Below the pieces are notes generated by a model. The model saw only the letters and a list, made by a program, of their open reading frames with translations, was not told the DNA's origin and did not search any database. A program made the translations under genes and the position numbers. This document shows positions 24,633-32,770 of a DNA stretch of 64,000 nt, in pieces; within the stretch, counting starts at the first letter, position 1, and every line of letters begins with the position of its first letter. The stretch is from Leifsonia sp. C5G2 (GTDB lineage: Bacteria > Actinomycetota > Actinomycetes > Actinomycetales > Microbacteriaceae): assembly GCF_013359685.1 (NCBI RefSeq), contig NZ_JABFMV010000001.1, positions 438,858 through 502,857 of the forward strand. The letters are read 5' to 3'.

Positions 24633-25727
24633 TCAGATGGTGCGGACCAGGCGGGCGACGGCGATGCGTGTGTCGGCCGCGCCGTAGAAGACGAAGTGCT
24701 CTCCGCCGATCTTCTCGATCGCCGTGGGGAACACCACGTTGGCCACCGTTCCCGCGGTCTCGTCCGCGGTCTCGGGGGTGAGCAGGGGCTCGCCCGTGCG
24801 GGCGAGCACGCGCGACGGGTCGTCGGCGTCGAGCAGCATGGCGCCGACGACGTAGTGGACGCTGAACGCCTGCGGCACGAACGAGCCGCCCGGCAGGTCG
24901 CCGGTGACCCCGTGGTGCAGCAGCAGCCAGCCCTCCGGCACGCGCAGCGGCGCGGGCCCCGCGCCGATCTTGAGCGCCTCCCACTCGTGCTCCGGGCCCG
25001 CGACGAAGCGGTGTCCGGCCGGCCGGGTGAGCGCGGTGAGGTCCTGGACGGCGTCGCCGACCGGGACGTACGAGATCCAGATGCTGGCGCGAGGGTCCGT
25101 CACGCCCGCGGGAAGGGGCGGCTGCTCGTCCGGCCGCACGAAGCCGAAGTCCCACATCGGCCGGTGCAGCATCGCGAAACTCGGGCGCCCGTCCGGGTCC
25201 GGCACGATCTCGGGGAAGAAGACCACGTCCTTGTTGGGGAACAGGTTGAGGTCGGTGTCGAGCGCGTCGTCGTAGGCGAACTGGATGGGGCCGAGCCGCT
25301 GCCAGGAGACGCCGTCGGTCGACACCGCGATCGCAGGCTTCGGTCCGAGGGGGCCGAACGCCACGTACGTCATCACGTGGATGCCGAGGTCCTTCAGCGG
25401 GGTGATCCGCGGGTCCTCCACGCCGCCGTGCGCGGTTCCGTGCTCCCATCCGCGCTCCGCCTCCAGGGCGACCTCCAGGCCGTCCACTCCGCTCGGGACG
25501 CCGTCGGTCAGCACGACCCGTGCCCGGCCGATGCGCGAGACGTTGTGCTCTGCGACGAGGCGCGGGAACAGATGCACAGTGCCGTCGGGTCCCTGCACGG
25601 TCGCGGGGTTGAGCACGCCCTCGACCTGCCGCGGGTCGCGCAGGTCCGGCTCCATGACGACGCCGGCGCGCTCGAGCAGGTACGGGATGGCGACAGCGGT
25701 GCTGCCGGCGGGGATGGTGGTGGTCAC
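24633..25727 (-). CDS. Glycoside hydrolase family 130 protein (beta-mannoside phosphorylase-like)
   Basis: The 364-residue cytosolic protein has the five-bladed propeller signatures of GH130: VLNPATVQG, GGVEDPRITP with the catalytic Asp region near residue 105, KDVVFFPEIV, IGAGPAPLRVPEGWLLLHHGV, ANVVFPT and FVFYGAADTRIAVARL. Known members phosphorolyse beta-mannosides, releasing alpha-mannose 1-phosphate, though some hydrolyse. It lies between the permease and lyase genes in one operon and would act on imported oligosaccharides. Confidence 0.85.
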   Translation of the reverse strand: MTTTIPAGSTAVAIPYLLERAGVVMEPDLRDPRQVEGVLNPATVQGPDGTVHLFPRLVAEHNVSRIGRARVVLTDGVPSGVDGLEVALEAERGWEHGTAHGGVEDPRITPLKDLGIHVMTYVAFGPLGPKPAIAVSTDGVSWQRLGPIQFAYDDALDTDLNLFPNKDVVFFPEIVPDPDGRPSFAMLHRPMWDFGFVRPDEQPPLPAGVTDPRASIWISYVPVGDAVQDLTALTRPAGHRFVAGPEHEWEALKIGAGPAPLRVPEGWLLLHHGVTGDLPGGSFVPQAFSVHYVVGAMLLDADDPSRVLARTGEPLLTPETADETAGTVANVVFPTAIEKIGGEHFVFYGAADTRIAVARLVRTI

Positions 25728-25766
25728 GGGACCTCTCTCAGGTGGTGGGGCTGGGGGATGCGCTGC

Positions 25767-26669
25767 TCAGCCTTTGACGGCGCCGACGACGCCGTTGACC
25801 AGGTAGCGCTGGATGAAGATGTAGCCGACGATCAGCGGAGCGGCGACGATGAAGGTCGCGGCCGCGAGCAGCGGCCACTGGTTGCCGTACGTGCCTTTGA
25901 AGGCGTACAGCCCGACGGTCACGGGGAACTTCGCGGGGTCGGCGAGGAGGACCGTCGCGAGGATGATCTCGTTCCAGATCCACACCGCCTGCAGGATGAA
26001 CACCGTCACGAGAGCCGGCCGCGCCAGCGGCAGGATGAAGGTGAACAGGTAGCGCCAGTAGCCGACGCCGTCCATCGCCGCGGCCTCGTCCAGCTCGCGC
26101 GGGATCGACTTGACGAACCCGCTGAGCAGCAGCGGGCCGACGCCCACACCGACGCCTACCAGCAGGATGTAGCCGAGCTGTGTGTCGTACAGCCCGAGCC
26201 GCAGCAGCAGCTGGAACTGGGTGATGAGGGCGTTGGGCAGGAACAGCACGAGCACGAAGACCACGGACCAGTACTTCGCCCCGCGGATGTACCCGCGGGC
26301 GACGGGGAACGCCAGCACCAGCGTGAGCAGGGTGCCGATCGCGGAACCTGCTGCGGTGTAGAGGACGCTGTTGAGGATGTACGCGCCGAAGTCGCCCTTC
26401 TCCCAGGCGGTCGCGAAGTTGCCCCACTGCGGGTCGGAGACGAGCCCGACCGGATTGGCGACGAACTCCGCCTGCGACTTCAGCGCGGTGTTCAAGAGGT
26501 ACAGCAGCGGGAACAGGAACAGCACCATCAGGAGCGCGGCGCAGATGTATGCCCCGATCGGAATGCGGCGACGCCGACGGCGCTGCTCGGCCTCCCGGCG
26601 CGGCCCCGCGGGCTGCAGCGGCGGCTCGACCGCGGTCGAGCTCGCGGCGTCGGTGGCGGTGGTAGTCAC
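25767..26669 (-). CDS. Carbohydrate ABC transporter permease (MalG type)
   Basis: The permease is 300 residues with six helices. It has the EAA-type coupling motif DEAAAMDGVGYWRYLFTFILPL that contacts the ATPase. It starts at GTG 26669, inside the stop of the MalF-type gene (GTGA), with GGGAGG upstream. The long basic N-terminus (EQRRRRRRIP) is cytoplasmic. No ATPase gene is in the operon, so a shared MsiK/MsmK-type ATPase encoded elsewhere is expected, as is common in actinobacteria. Confidence 0.9.
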   Translation of the reverse strand: MTTTATDAASSTAVEPPLQPAGPRREAEQRRRRRRIPIGAYICAALLMVLFLFPLLYLLNTALKSQAEFVANPVGLVSDPQWGNFATAWEKGDFGAYILNSVLYTAAGSAIGTLLTLVLAFPVARGYIRGAKYWSVVFVLVLFLPNALITQFQLLLRLGLYDTQLGYILLVGVGVGVGPLLLSGFVKSIPRELDEAAAMDGVGYWRYLFTFILPLARPALVTVFILQAVWIWNEIILATVLLADPAKFPVTVGLYAFKGTYGNQWPLLAAATFIVAAPLIVGYIFIQRYLVNGVVGAVKG

Positions 26670-27577
26670 AGCTTCGCCTCCCGTCGGCGGAGGATGGCCA
26701 GCGCGACGATCGAGACGACCGCCACGAGCACGAACTGGACCATCGAGACGGCGGCCGCGTAGCCCTGCGACTGCGACAGGGTGGTCCCGGATGCGCCGCC
26801 GAAGCCCTGCACGTAGACGAGCAGGGAGAGCACCTGGGTCGAGCGGTTGTTCGGCCCGCTGAGCACGTAGATCAGCTGGTAGCTCTGCAGGGCGTTGACG
26901 ATGCCGAGGAGCACGTTCGCCGTGATCGACGGCGCCAGCAGCGGGACGGTCACGCTGCGGAAGCGCTGCCAGCCGCTCGCCCCGTCGATCTCGGCCGCCT
27001 CGTACAGCTCCTCGGGCACCGCCTGGAGCCCGGAGAGGAAGATGATGACCGAGACGCCGAGCACCATCCAGACCTGCACGAGGATCACCAGCGAGAGCGC
27101 GAGCCGCGGGTCGCCGAAGAACGCGGAGTGGCCTCCGAAGAGGTCGAGGATCGACGCCGCCGGTCCCCCGCTCACGTTGAAGATGAGCGACCACACCAGG
27201 CCCGTGACGGTCACGCCGAGGATCGTCGGCATGAACACGACCGCGCGGTAGAAGTCCCGTCCGCGGAGGCGGCGGTTCAGGAGCACCGCGACAGCCAGCG
27301 CGACGACGATCTGCACGGCGGTGCTCACCACGGCGAAGATGATCGTGTTGCGCAGCGCGTTCGCGCTGTCCGCCCACTTCGCGGGCGAGAAGAAGTCGAC
27401 GTAGTTCTGCAGCCCGACGAAGTTGATCGGGATGCCGGGGAGGCCGCGCAGGTCGGTGAACGACGCGATCAGCACGCCGACGGCCGGCACGAAGCCGAAG
27501 ATGCCGAGCAGCAGCATCCCGAGGCCGAAGGTCAGCCGGACCGGCGTGCGGCGGGGGAAGGGGAACGATTCAGTCAT
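26666..27577 (-). CDS. Carbohydrate ABC transporter permease (MalF type)
   Basis: The 303-residue permease has six helices and the coupling motif YEAAEIDGASGWQRFRSVTVPLL. It pairs with the MalG-type permease (4-base overlap) to form the membrane channel of the oligosaccharide importer. A stable hairpin separates it from the upstream binding-protein gene. Confidence 0.9.
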   Translation of the reverse strand: MTESFPFPRRTPVRLTFGLGMLLLGIFGFVPAVGVLIASFTDLRGLPGIPINFVGLQNYVDFFSPAKWADSANALRNTIIFAVVSTAVQIVVALAVAVLLNRRLRGRDFYRAVVFMPTILGVTVTGLVWSLIFNVSGGPAASILDLFGGHSAFFGDPRLALSLVILVQVWMVLGVSVIIFLSGLQAVPEELYEAAEIDGASGWQRFRSVTVPLLAPSITANVLLGIVNALQSYQLIYVLSGPNNRSTQVLSLLVYVQGFGGASGTTLSQSQGYAAAVSMVQFVLVAVVSIVALAILRRREAKL

Positions 27578-27596
27578 CTGTCTCTCGACTTCCGGG

Positions 27597-27627
27597 AGGG
27601 CGGCCCGCTCTCGTCGCGGGCCGCCCT
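27597..27627 (-). terminator. Intercistronic hairpin between binding-protein and permease genes
   Basis: Perfect 12-base arms (AGGGCGGCCCGC and its complement) enclose a 7-base loop, starting 11 bases past the binding-protein stop. In ABC operons such hairpins partly terminate or protect the mRNA so that more binding protein than permease is made. Confidence 0.75.
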
Positions 27628-27638
27628 GCCCGTCAGTG

Positions 27639-28964
27639 TCAGCCGGCCGCCGACCAGGCCTTCTGAGCGGCCTGAGCGGCCTGCTCCGGCGTGGCGGAAC
27701 CGAGCGGGGTGAGCGCCGGGTAGTTGAACGGGAAGACCGCGTCCTGTCCGGCCTTGTTGTTGGCGAACCAGATCTGGTCCCACGCCGGCTCGTACGACTT
27801 GGTGTACTGGCCGATCGACTGGAGGAACGCGCTGGTCGAGATCCCTGGCTGAGCGGACGAGAAGCCGGACTTCTGCAGGAACAGCTCGTAGTTCTTCTTG
27901 TCGGAGAAGAACTTCAGCCACGCCATCGCCGCCGTCTTGTTCTTCGCCGAGGTGGGCACGGCCAGCTGCAGCTCCGTCTTGCCGTTCAGCAGCGCGTTGT
28001 CCTTCGCGTCGTCGGCGCCCGGGAACGGGAAGTACCCGTAGTCGAACTTCTTCGCGACGGCCGCGTCGATGACCGGCTGGTCCCAGGTGCCGTCGACGGT
28101 CATGGCGAAGTCGCCGGCCGCGAACCCGGACGGGATGGACGTGTAGTCGGCGCCCGCCGCGCCGTCCTGCGAGTTCTGCAGCACGTACTCCGTCTGCTGC
28201 AGCACCTTCACCTCGGTCGGGTCGGTCAGCTTGGCCTTGTTCGTCCACAGGTCCTTGGCCAGCTGCTGCTTGTCGTCGGCCGTCGGATACAGCGACGCGA
28301 CGGAGGCGAGCATCGGCAGGCCTGCGGGCCAGCTGTCCTTGCCGCCCATGCCGAACGGGGTGATCCCCTTCGCCTTGAGCGCGTCGACCACCGCGGTGAA
28401 CTGACTCCAGGTGGTGGGGATCTCGAGGCCGTTGTCGGCGAAGATCTTCTTGTTGTAGAAGACGCCGGTGTAGTAGCTGACACCCGTCGGGACCGCGTAC
28501 TGCTTGCCGCCGATCGCCTGCGCGTCGAGGAGCGTCGGCGTGTACTGCTTGAGGAACGACTCCCCGGTCAGGTCGACCAGCGCGCCGGCCTTGGCGAGCC
28601 GGGCGTCGTCGGTGGCCGCGTCCTTCGCGTAGGACGGCGTCTCCATCAGGCCCTTGACCACGAACAGGTCGAGGTTGCCCGCCGTGAGGCGGGAGGACTT
28701 GGTCGCCGGGTAGTTGTCGTTCGAGACGGTGGAGAAGACCACGTCCACCTTCGGGTACTGCTTCTCGAAGGCGTCGTTGACCGCGCGGAAGCCGGCGTCG
28801 GTCGCGTCGCTGCTCGAGACGAGCAGTTGCAGCTTGCCGCTCGGCTCGCCGTCGCTCGATCCGCCGCCGCCGGAGCAGGCGGCGAGCGCGCCGATCGTGG
28901 CCGCAGCGACCGCGCCGGCGATCAGCCGCCGGCCCAGGGTGCCGCGCAACCTCTTCGTTGCCAT
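27639..28964 (-). CDS. Sugar ABC transporter substrate-binding lipoprotein
   Basis: From ATG 28964 (GAGGAG upstream) the protein is 441 residues with a lipoprotein signal (TIGALAACSGGGG). It has the fold of cluster B extracellular binding proteins: LVSSSDATDAGFRAVNDAFEKQYPKVDVVF, then TWSQFTAVVDALKAKGITPF and GTWDQPVIDAA. It captures the oligosaccharide for the two permeases downstream. LacI-type operators lie upstream of the gene. Confidence 0.92.
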   Translation of the reverse strand: MATKRLRGTLGRRLIAGAVAAATIGALAACSGGGGSSDGEPSGKLQLLVSSSDATDAGFRAVNDAFEKQYPKVDVVFSTVSNDNYPATKSSRLTAGNLDLFVVKGLMETPSYAKDAATDDARLAKAGALVDLTGESFLKQYTPTLLDAQAIGGKQYAVPTGVSYYTGVFYNKKIFADNGLEIPTTWSQFTAVVDALKAKGITPFGMGGKDSWPAGLPMLASVASLYPTADDKQQLAKDLWTNKAKLTDPTEVKVLQQTEYVLQNSQDGAAGADYTSIPSGFAAGDFAMTVDGTWDQPVIDAAVAKKFDYGYFPFPGADDAKDNALLNGKTELQLAVPTSAKNKTAAMAWLKFFSDKKNYELFLQKSGFSSAQPGISTSAFLQSIGQYTKSYEPAWDQIWFANNKAGQDAVFPFNYPALTPLGSATPEQAAQAAQKAWSAAG

Positions 28965-29014
28965 GTGATGTCTCCTCGTCGAGTTCGGGAACGGTGCAAG
29001 TGGTGATTCGAGTG

Positions 29015-29028
29015 CAGAAACGTTTTGG
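29015..29028. promoter_or_regulatory. Secondary LacI-type operator
   Basis: CAGAAACGTTTTGG differs at two positions from the perfect operator 19 bases away and keeps the AAACGTTT core. It sits about 50 bases before the binding-protein start. Confidence 0.65.
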
Positions 29029-29046
29029 AAAGGAACCAAAGCCTTA

Positions 29047-29060
29047 CCGAAACGTTTCGG
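29047..29060. promoter_or_regulatory. LacI-type operator, perfect 14-bp palindrome
   Basis: CCGAAACGTTTCGG is a perfect palindrome with the central CG typical of LacI/GalR operators. It lies between the lacI-like gene and the binding-protein gene, so the LacI encoded just upstream very probably controls the transport/lyase operon here. Confidence 0.8.
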
Positions 29061-29124
29061 TTCGGCAATGTTGCCATGCATCTGCAGGCGAATGCAAGCC
29101 CCGCGTTCGAGCTCGACGTCCGGG

Positions 29125-30150
29125 TCAGTGCTCGGCGCGCACCGGCCCGGTGGAATCGCGGACGATCAGCTCCGCGTCGGGGATGCGCACGTCGGCGACC
29201 GCACCCTCCTCGATCAGCTCGACGAGCATCCTCCCCGACTCCCTGCCCAGGAGCCGCGGCGACGTGTGGACCGTGGTGACCGACGGCCGCACGTAGGTGC
29301 CGAGGCGGATGTCGTCGAAGCCTGCCACCGAGAGCTGCCCCGGCACGTCCACGCCGAGGTGCTGGGCCTGCGCGATCAGGCCGATGGCCGAGAGGTCGTT
29401 GGCACACATCACCGCGGTCGGCGGCTCCGCGAGCGCCAGCAGAGCGGAGGCCGCGGCCGCGCCGCCCAGGTACGTGAAGTCGCCGGGCACCACCGGTCCC
29501 GGCGCGAGGCCGAGTTCGAGCAGCCCGCTCCGCCACGCCTGCTCGCGCTGTACCGAGTGCGTCATGTCGGCACGGCCGCTGACGTAGGCGATGCGGCGGT
29601 GGCCGAGGTCGACCAGATGCCGGAGCGTCGCGCGGATGCCCGCTTCCGGGTCCTCCCGGACCGCGGGGATCGGGAAGTCGATGCCCGGGTTGATCGCGAC
29701 GGCCGGCAGGCCGAGCTTCTGGACCAGCTGGATGCGCGGGTCACCGACCTCCAGGTCGGTGATGAAGACGCCGTCGACGCGACGGTCGGCCGCGAGCTTG
29801 TCGTAGCGCTGGAGCACCCGGTCCGACTCGGCGCTGATCTGCAGCACCAGCGCATAGCCGGCAGGATCGATCGCGTCCTCGATGCCGCCGATGAAGCCAC
29901 CGAAGAACGGGTCGAGTTCGAGCACGTCCGGGTCGCGGTGCAGCACGAGGCCGACCGTGAACGCACGCCTGCCGGACAGGCTCTTGCCGCGCAGCGACGG
30001 CACGAAGCCGAGCTCGGCGGCGATCCGGATGATGCGCTCGCGCGTGACGTCCGAGACGCCCGGGCGCCCGTTGAGTGCGCTCGAGACCGAGCTGATGGCG
30101 ACGCCGGCCTTGTTCGCGACGTCGACGATCGTCACGCGCTCATCGCCCAT
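29125..30150 (-). CDS. LacI family transcriptional regulator (first of the PL8 locus)
   Basis: The 341-residue regulator has the helix-turn-helix TIVDVANKAGVAISSVSSALNGR followed by the hinge region and a sugar-sensing domain (GLVLHRDPDV; VDGVFITDLE; VMCANDLSAIGLI; VAGFDDIRLGTYVRPSVTTV). It is placed directly upstream of the binding-protein gene with two AAACGTTT-type operators in between. It should repress the oligosaccharide-uptake and lyase genes until a sugar ligand appears. Confidence 0.92.
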   Translation of the reverse strand: MGDERVTIVDVANKAGVAISSVSSALNGRPGVSDVTRERIIRIAAELGFVPSLRGKSLSGRRAFTVGLVLHRDPDVLELDPFFGGFIGGIEDAIDPAGYALVLQISAESDRVLQRYDKLAADRRVDGVFITDLEVGDPRIQLVQKLGLPAVAINPGIDFPIPAVREDPEAGIRATLRHLVDLGHRRIAYVSGRADMTHSVQREQAWRSGLLELGLAPGPVVPGDFTYLGGAAAASALLALAEPPTAVMCANDLSAIGLIAQAQHLGVDVPGQLSVAGFDDIRLGTYVRPSVTTVHTSPRLLGRESGRMLVELIEEGAVADVRIPDAELIVRDSTGPVRAEH

Positions 30151-30265
30151 CGCTCCGCCTCGCCTTCCGCCCTCGGTCGAGCGACGGACATCCTATGCCG
30201 GATCGGGCGCCGGGCGCTCACCGGTCACGCGCTGGTCGTTCATGGCGCCGGGGACCGTCCCGCGC

Positions 30266-30853
30266 TCACCGCCGTTCGATCACCTGGTCGACGAGCCCGT
30301 AGTCGCGCGCGGAGGCCGCGGTGAACACCCGGTCGTGGTCCGTGTCGGCTCGCAAGGTCTGCGCGGTCTGGGCGGTATGGCGAGTGAGGACGTCCTCGAT
30401 GTCGGCGCGCATGCGCACGACCTCGTCGGCCTGCAGGATCAGGTCGGGGATGGCTCCCCGTCCTTGGGCCGCAGGCTGATGGAGGACGATGCGCGCGTGG
30501 GGCAGCGCGGCACGTTTTCCCGGCGCTCCCGCCGCGAGGAGCACAGCGCCCACGGCGACCGCCTGACCGACGCAGGTGGTCGCCACCTGCGGCCGGATGA
30601 ACTGCATGGTGTCGTAGATAGCCAGCATGGCGCTCGGGTCGCCGCCCTCGCAGTTGATGTAGAGCTGGATGTCGCGGTCCGGGCTGCTGGATTCGAGGTG
30701 GAGGAGCTGCGCGATCATCGCGTTGGCGACACCGGAGTCGATGGCGGTGCCCAGGTAGACGATCCGCTCGGTGAGCAGGTGGGAGTAGACATCCATGATC
30801 CGCTCGCCCCGGGGATGCTCGGCGATGACGTTCGGGATGGTGTAGCTGCTCAT
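30266..30853 (-). CDS. ClpP-like subunit lacking the catalytic serine
   Basis: This 195-residue protein is clearly ClpP family (IVYLGTAIDSGVANAMIAQLLHLE; LYINCEGGDPSAMLAIYDTMQ; VLLAAGAPGKRAALPHARIVLHQP). The nucleophile motif, GQAASMGA in E. coli ClpP, reads GQAVAVGA here, placing Ala100 where Ser should be. His125 (VLHQP) and Asp174 (DTDHDRVF) remain. It is therefore probably proteolytically dead and acts as a structural partner of the active subunit encoded just upstream (4-base ATGA overlap). Confidence 0.9.
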   Translation of the reverse strand: MSSYTIPNVIAEHPRGERIMDVYSHLLTERIVYLGTAIDSGVANAMIAQLLHLESSSPDRDIQLYINCEGGDPSAMLAIYDTMQFIRPQVATTCVGQAVAVGAVLLAAGAPGKRAALPHARIVLHQPAAQGRGAIPDLILQADEVVRMRADIEDVLTRHTAQTAQTLRADTDHDRVFTAASARDYGLVDQVIERR

Positions 30854-31479
30854 CGCTCGTCTCCCCCGATCAGGCTGCCCGAGCCCGCAAGGCGCGTCGC
30901 CCGCGGCCGGTACTGGTCGAACGACCGGACGATCGTGTCGACGAAGCCGTACTCGCGCGCCTCCTCGGCGGTGTACCAGTGGTCGTGGAGCGAGTCCTCG
31001 AAGACCCTCGGGAACGGCTGGCCGGTGTCTTCGGCGATGAGGGCCAGCACGGTGTCGCGCGTGTGGCGGAGGTCATCCGCCTGGAGCTCGATGTCGACGG
31101 CGGTCCCCGCGATGCCCGCGGAGCCCTGGTGCAGGAGCACCCGGGAGTTGGGGAAGGCTTTCCGCTTGCCCTTGGTCCCCGCCGAGAGCAGGAACTGCCC
31201 GGCGCTGTAGGCGATGCCGAACACCAGCGTCGACACATCGTTGGGGATGGTGTGCATGATGTCGCGGATCGCGAGCATCGCCGGCACGGAGCCGCCCGGC
31301 GAATGGATCCAGAGGGAGATGTCGGCGGATTCGTCCTCCGCGGCCAGGCTGATCAGTTGCGTCGCGATCAGCGTTCCGTTGTCGTCGTCCAGTGGACCGT
31401 CCAGGACGAGGACGCGGCGCTCGTACAGCTGCCGTCGCACGGCTTCGGAGAAGGTCGGCACTTTCGGGGATTCGCTCAT
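30850..31479 (-). CDS. ATP-dependent Clp protease proteolytic subunit, active-site intact
   Basis: The 209-residue ClpP homologue has the Ser in VFGIAYSAGQFLL (Ser92), His117 in VLLHQGSAG and an Asp near 166 in HDHWYTAEEAREYGFVD. The N-terminal region is compact and lacks a long propeptide. ATG 31479 was chosen; GTG 31488 would add three residues. It is first in a two-gene unit with the Ser-less paralogue. The main clpP1P2 genes of an actinobacterium are usually next to tig and clpX, so this pair is probably an accessory, stress-inducible ClpP3/P4-like set. Confidence 0.9.
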   Translation of the reverse strand: MSESPKVPTFSEAVRRQLYERRVLVLDGPLDDDNGTLIATQLISLAAEDESADISLWIHSPGGSVPAMLAIRDIMHTIPNDVSTLVFGIAYSAGQFLLSAGTKGKRKAFPNSRVLLHQGSAGIAGTAVDIELQADDLRHTRDTVLALIAEDTGQPFPRVFEDSLHDHWYTAEEAREYGFVDTIVRSFDQYRPRATRLAGSGSLIGGDER

Positions 31480-31521
31480 GCGATCCACAGTGCACAGGGT
31501 TCACGCCTTGCGGCAGGTGTC

Positions 31522-31551
31522 TCTGCTGTGAGCAGTACTGCTCACAGCAGA
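31522..31551. promoter_or_regulatory. Perfect 30-bp palindrome upstream of the clpP pair
   Basis: All 30 bases are self-complementary, with core TGAGCAGTACTGCTCA. It lies 42 bases before the clpP start and 15 bases after the MarR stop. Either it is an operator for a dimeric regulator or it ends the MarR transcript; lack of a T-tract and of a loop favours an operator. Confidence 0.75.
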
Positions 31552-31566
31552 CGTCGCCCTGCGACG

Positions 31567-32079
31567 TCACCCGACCCGGGACTCGGCTGCCTGCACGACC
31601 GACTCGCACGCGTCGCTCGGCCTGCGGGCGGGGTCGATGCTGCCGATCAGGGCGGCCGAGATCTCCGCGAGCTGCTCGACCTGAGCCGGGGTCAGCGAGC
31701 CGAGGAGCCGTTCGCGGATGAGCTCGAGATGCCCCGGTGCCGCGTTCGCCACGAGCTCCGCACCTGCGGCGGTGAGGACCGCGTTGGTCGCCCGGCCGTC
31801 CTCCTCGCAGGGGACGCGCTCCACCAGACCACGGGACTCCAGCCGCGTGATGACGTGGCTGAGACGGGACGCCGAGGCGTTGGTCGCAGCGGCGAGCGCG
31901 CTCAGGCGCATCCGGCGGCCGGGCTCCTCGGCGAGGCGGGTGAGCACGAAGTGCTCGTAGTGGGTGGAGGCGGAGTCGCGAGACGCGTGACTGTCGAGCA
32001 CCGGCGGCAGCACCTGGGTGAGCGCGATCAGCCCGAGCCACGCCTCGCGGCGGGTCTCGTCGTTCTCGTCACTCAGCAT
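31567..32079 (-). CDS. MarR family transcriptional regulator
   Basis: The 170-residue protein has a MarR winged helix (MRLSALAAATNASASRLSHVITRLESRGLVER, about residues 57-88) and wing with EEDGRATNAVLTAAG. It is divergent from the NAD(P)-binding oxidoreductase gene with two CTTGA/TCAAG-type repeats between them, so that gene is its likely target. It also precedes the clpP pair in the same orientation. Confidence 0.9.
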   Translation of the reverse strand: MLSDENDETRREAWLGLIALTQVLPPVLDSHASRDSASTHYEHFVLTRLAEEPGRRMRLSALAAATNASASRLSHVITRLESRGLVERVPCEEDGRATNAVLTAAGAELVANAAPGHLELIRERLLGSLTPAQVEQLAEISAALIGSIDPARRPSDACESVVQAAESRVG

Positions 32080-32099
32080 GTCTCGATATTACCCATTTG

Positions 32100-32144
32100 C
32101 TTGACGCTTCAAGAATAGGGTCCTAGATTTAGTTGAAGATTCAA
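32100..32144. promoter_or_regulatory. Two probable MarR boxes in the divergent promoter
   Basis: CTTGACGCTTCAAG (32100-32113) and TTGAAGATTCAA (32133-32144) are related inverted repeats with TTGA/TCAA arms, about 33 bases apart centre to centre, in the AT-rich gap between the MarR and oxidoreductase starts. Confidence 0.7.
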
Positions 32145-32172
32145 GTAAGGCTTCGGCCGGGAAGAGGACACA

Positions 32173-32742
32173 ATGACCACAGTCACGATCATCGGCAAGG
32201 GGAACATGGCGAACGCGATCGGCGTCGTCGTCGCCTCCGGCGGGAACACCGTCGAGTACGCGGGGCGCGAGGGCGACGCCATCAACGGGGAGATCGTCGT
32301 GTTCGCCGTTCCCTATCCCGAGGTCGACGCGGTCATCGCCACCTACGGCGACGCCCTGGCCGGCAAGACCATCGTCGACATCACCAACCCGCTCGACTTC
32401 GCCACCTTCGACGGCCTCGTCGTCCCGGCCGACAGCTCTGCCGCCGCCGTGATCGCAGACAAGGTGCCCGGCGCGACAGTCCTGAAGGCCTTCAACACCA
32501 CCTTCGCGGCGACCCTCGCCTCCAAGGCCGTCGGCGGCCTTCAGACCACCGTCCTGATCGCGGGCGACGACGACAACGCCAAGCAGGCGCTGACCGAGAT
32601 CGTCACCGCGGGCGGCCTCCGCGCGATCGACGCGGGCTCGCTGAAGCGCGCCCGCGAGCTCGAGGCGATCGGCTTCCTGCAGATCACCCTCGCGGCAGGA
32701 GAGCGCATCTCCTGGACCGGCGGCTTCGCCGTGGCCCCCTGA
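32173..32742 (+). CDS. NAD(P)-binding oxidoreductase (F420-dependent NADP reductase-like)
   Basis: The 189-residue protein has an N-terminal Rossmann motif (VTIIGKGNMANAIGVVVASGG) and the fold of NADPH:F420 oxidoreductase/6-phosphogluconate-like N-domains: VFAVPYPEVDAVIATYGDALAGKTIVDITNPLDF and KVPGATVLKAFNTTFAATLAS, then a C-terminal RARELEAIGFLQITLA helix. It is short like FNO family members. Whether it uses F420 or another partner is open. Control by the divergent MarR is likely. Confidence 0.85.
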   Translation: MTTVTIIGKGNMANAIGVVVASGGNTVEYAGREGDAINGEIVVFAVPYPEVDAVIATYGDALAGKTIVDITNPLDFATFDGLVVPADSSAAAVIADKVPGATVLKAFNTTFAATLASKAVGGLQTTVLIAGDDDNAKQALTEIVTAGGLRAIDAGSLKRARELEAIGFLQITLAAGERISWTGGFAVAP

Positions 32743-32770
32743 CCGGGATGTGAGCTCGCGCAGTCTGCCC

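Noticed and set aside
19943-24781. 1612-residue plus-strand open frame opposite the PL8 gene
   Set aside because: Its translation is Arg/Gly/Val-rich shadow sequence typical of high-GC antisense frames; the minus-strand frame has a signal peptide, catalytic residues and domains.
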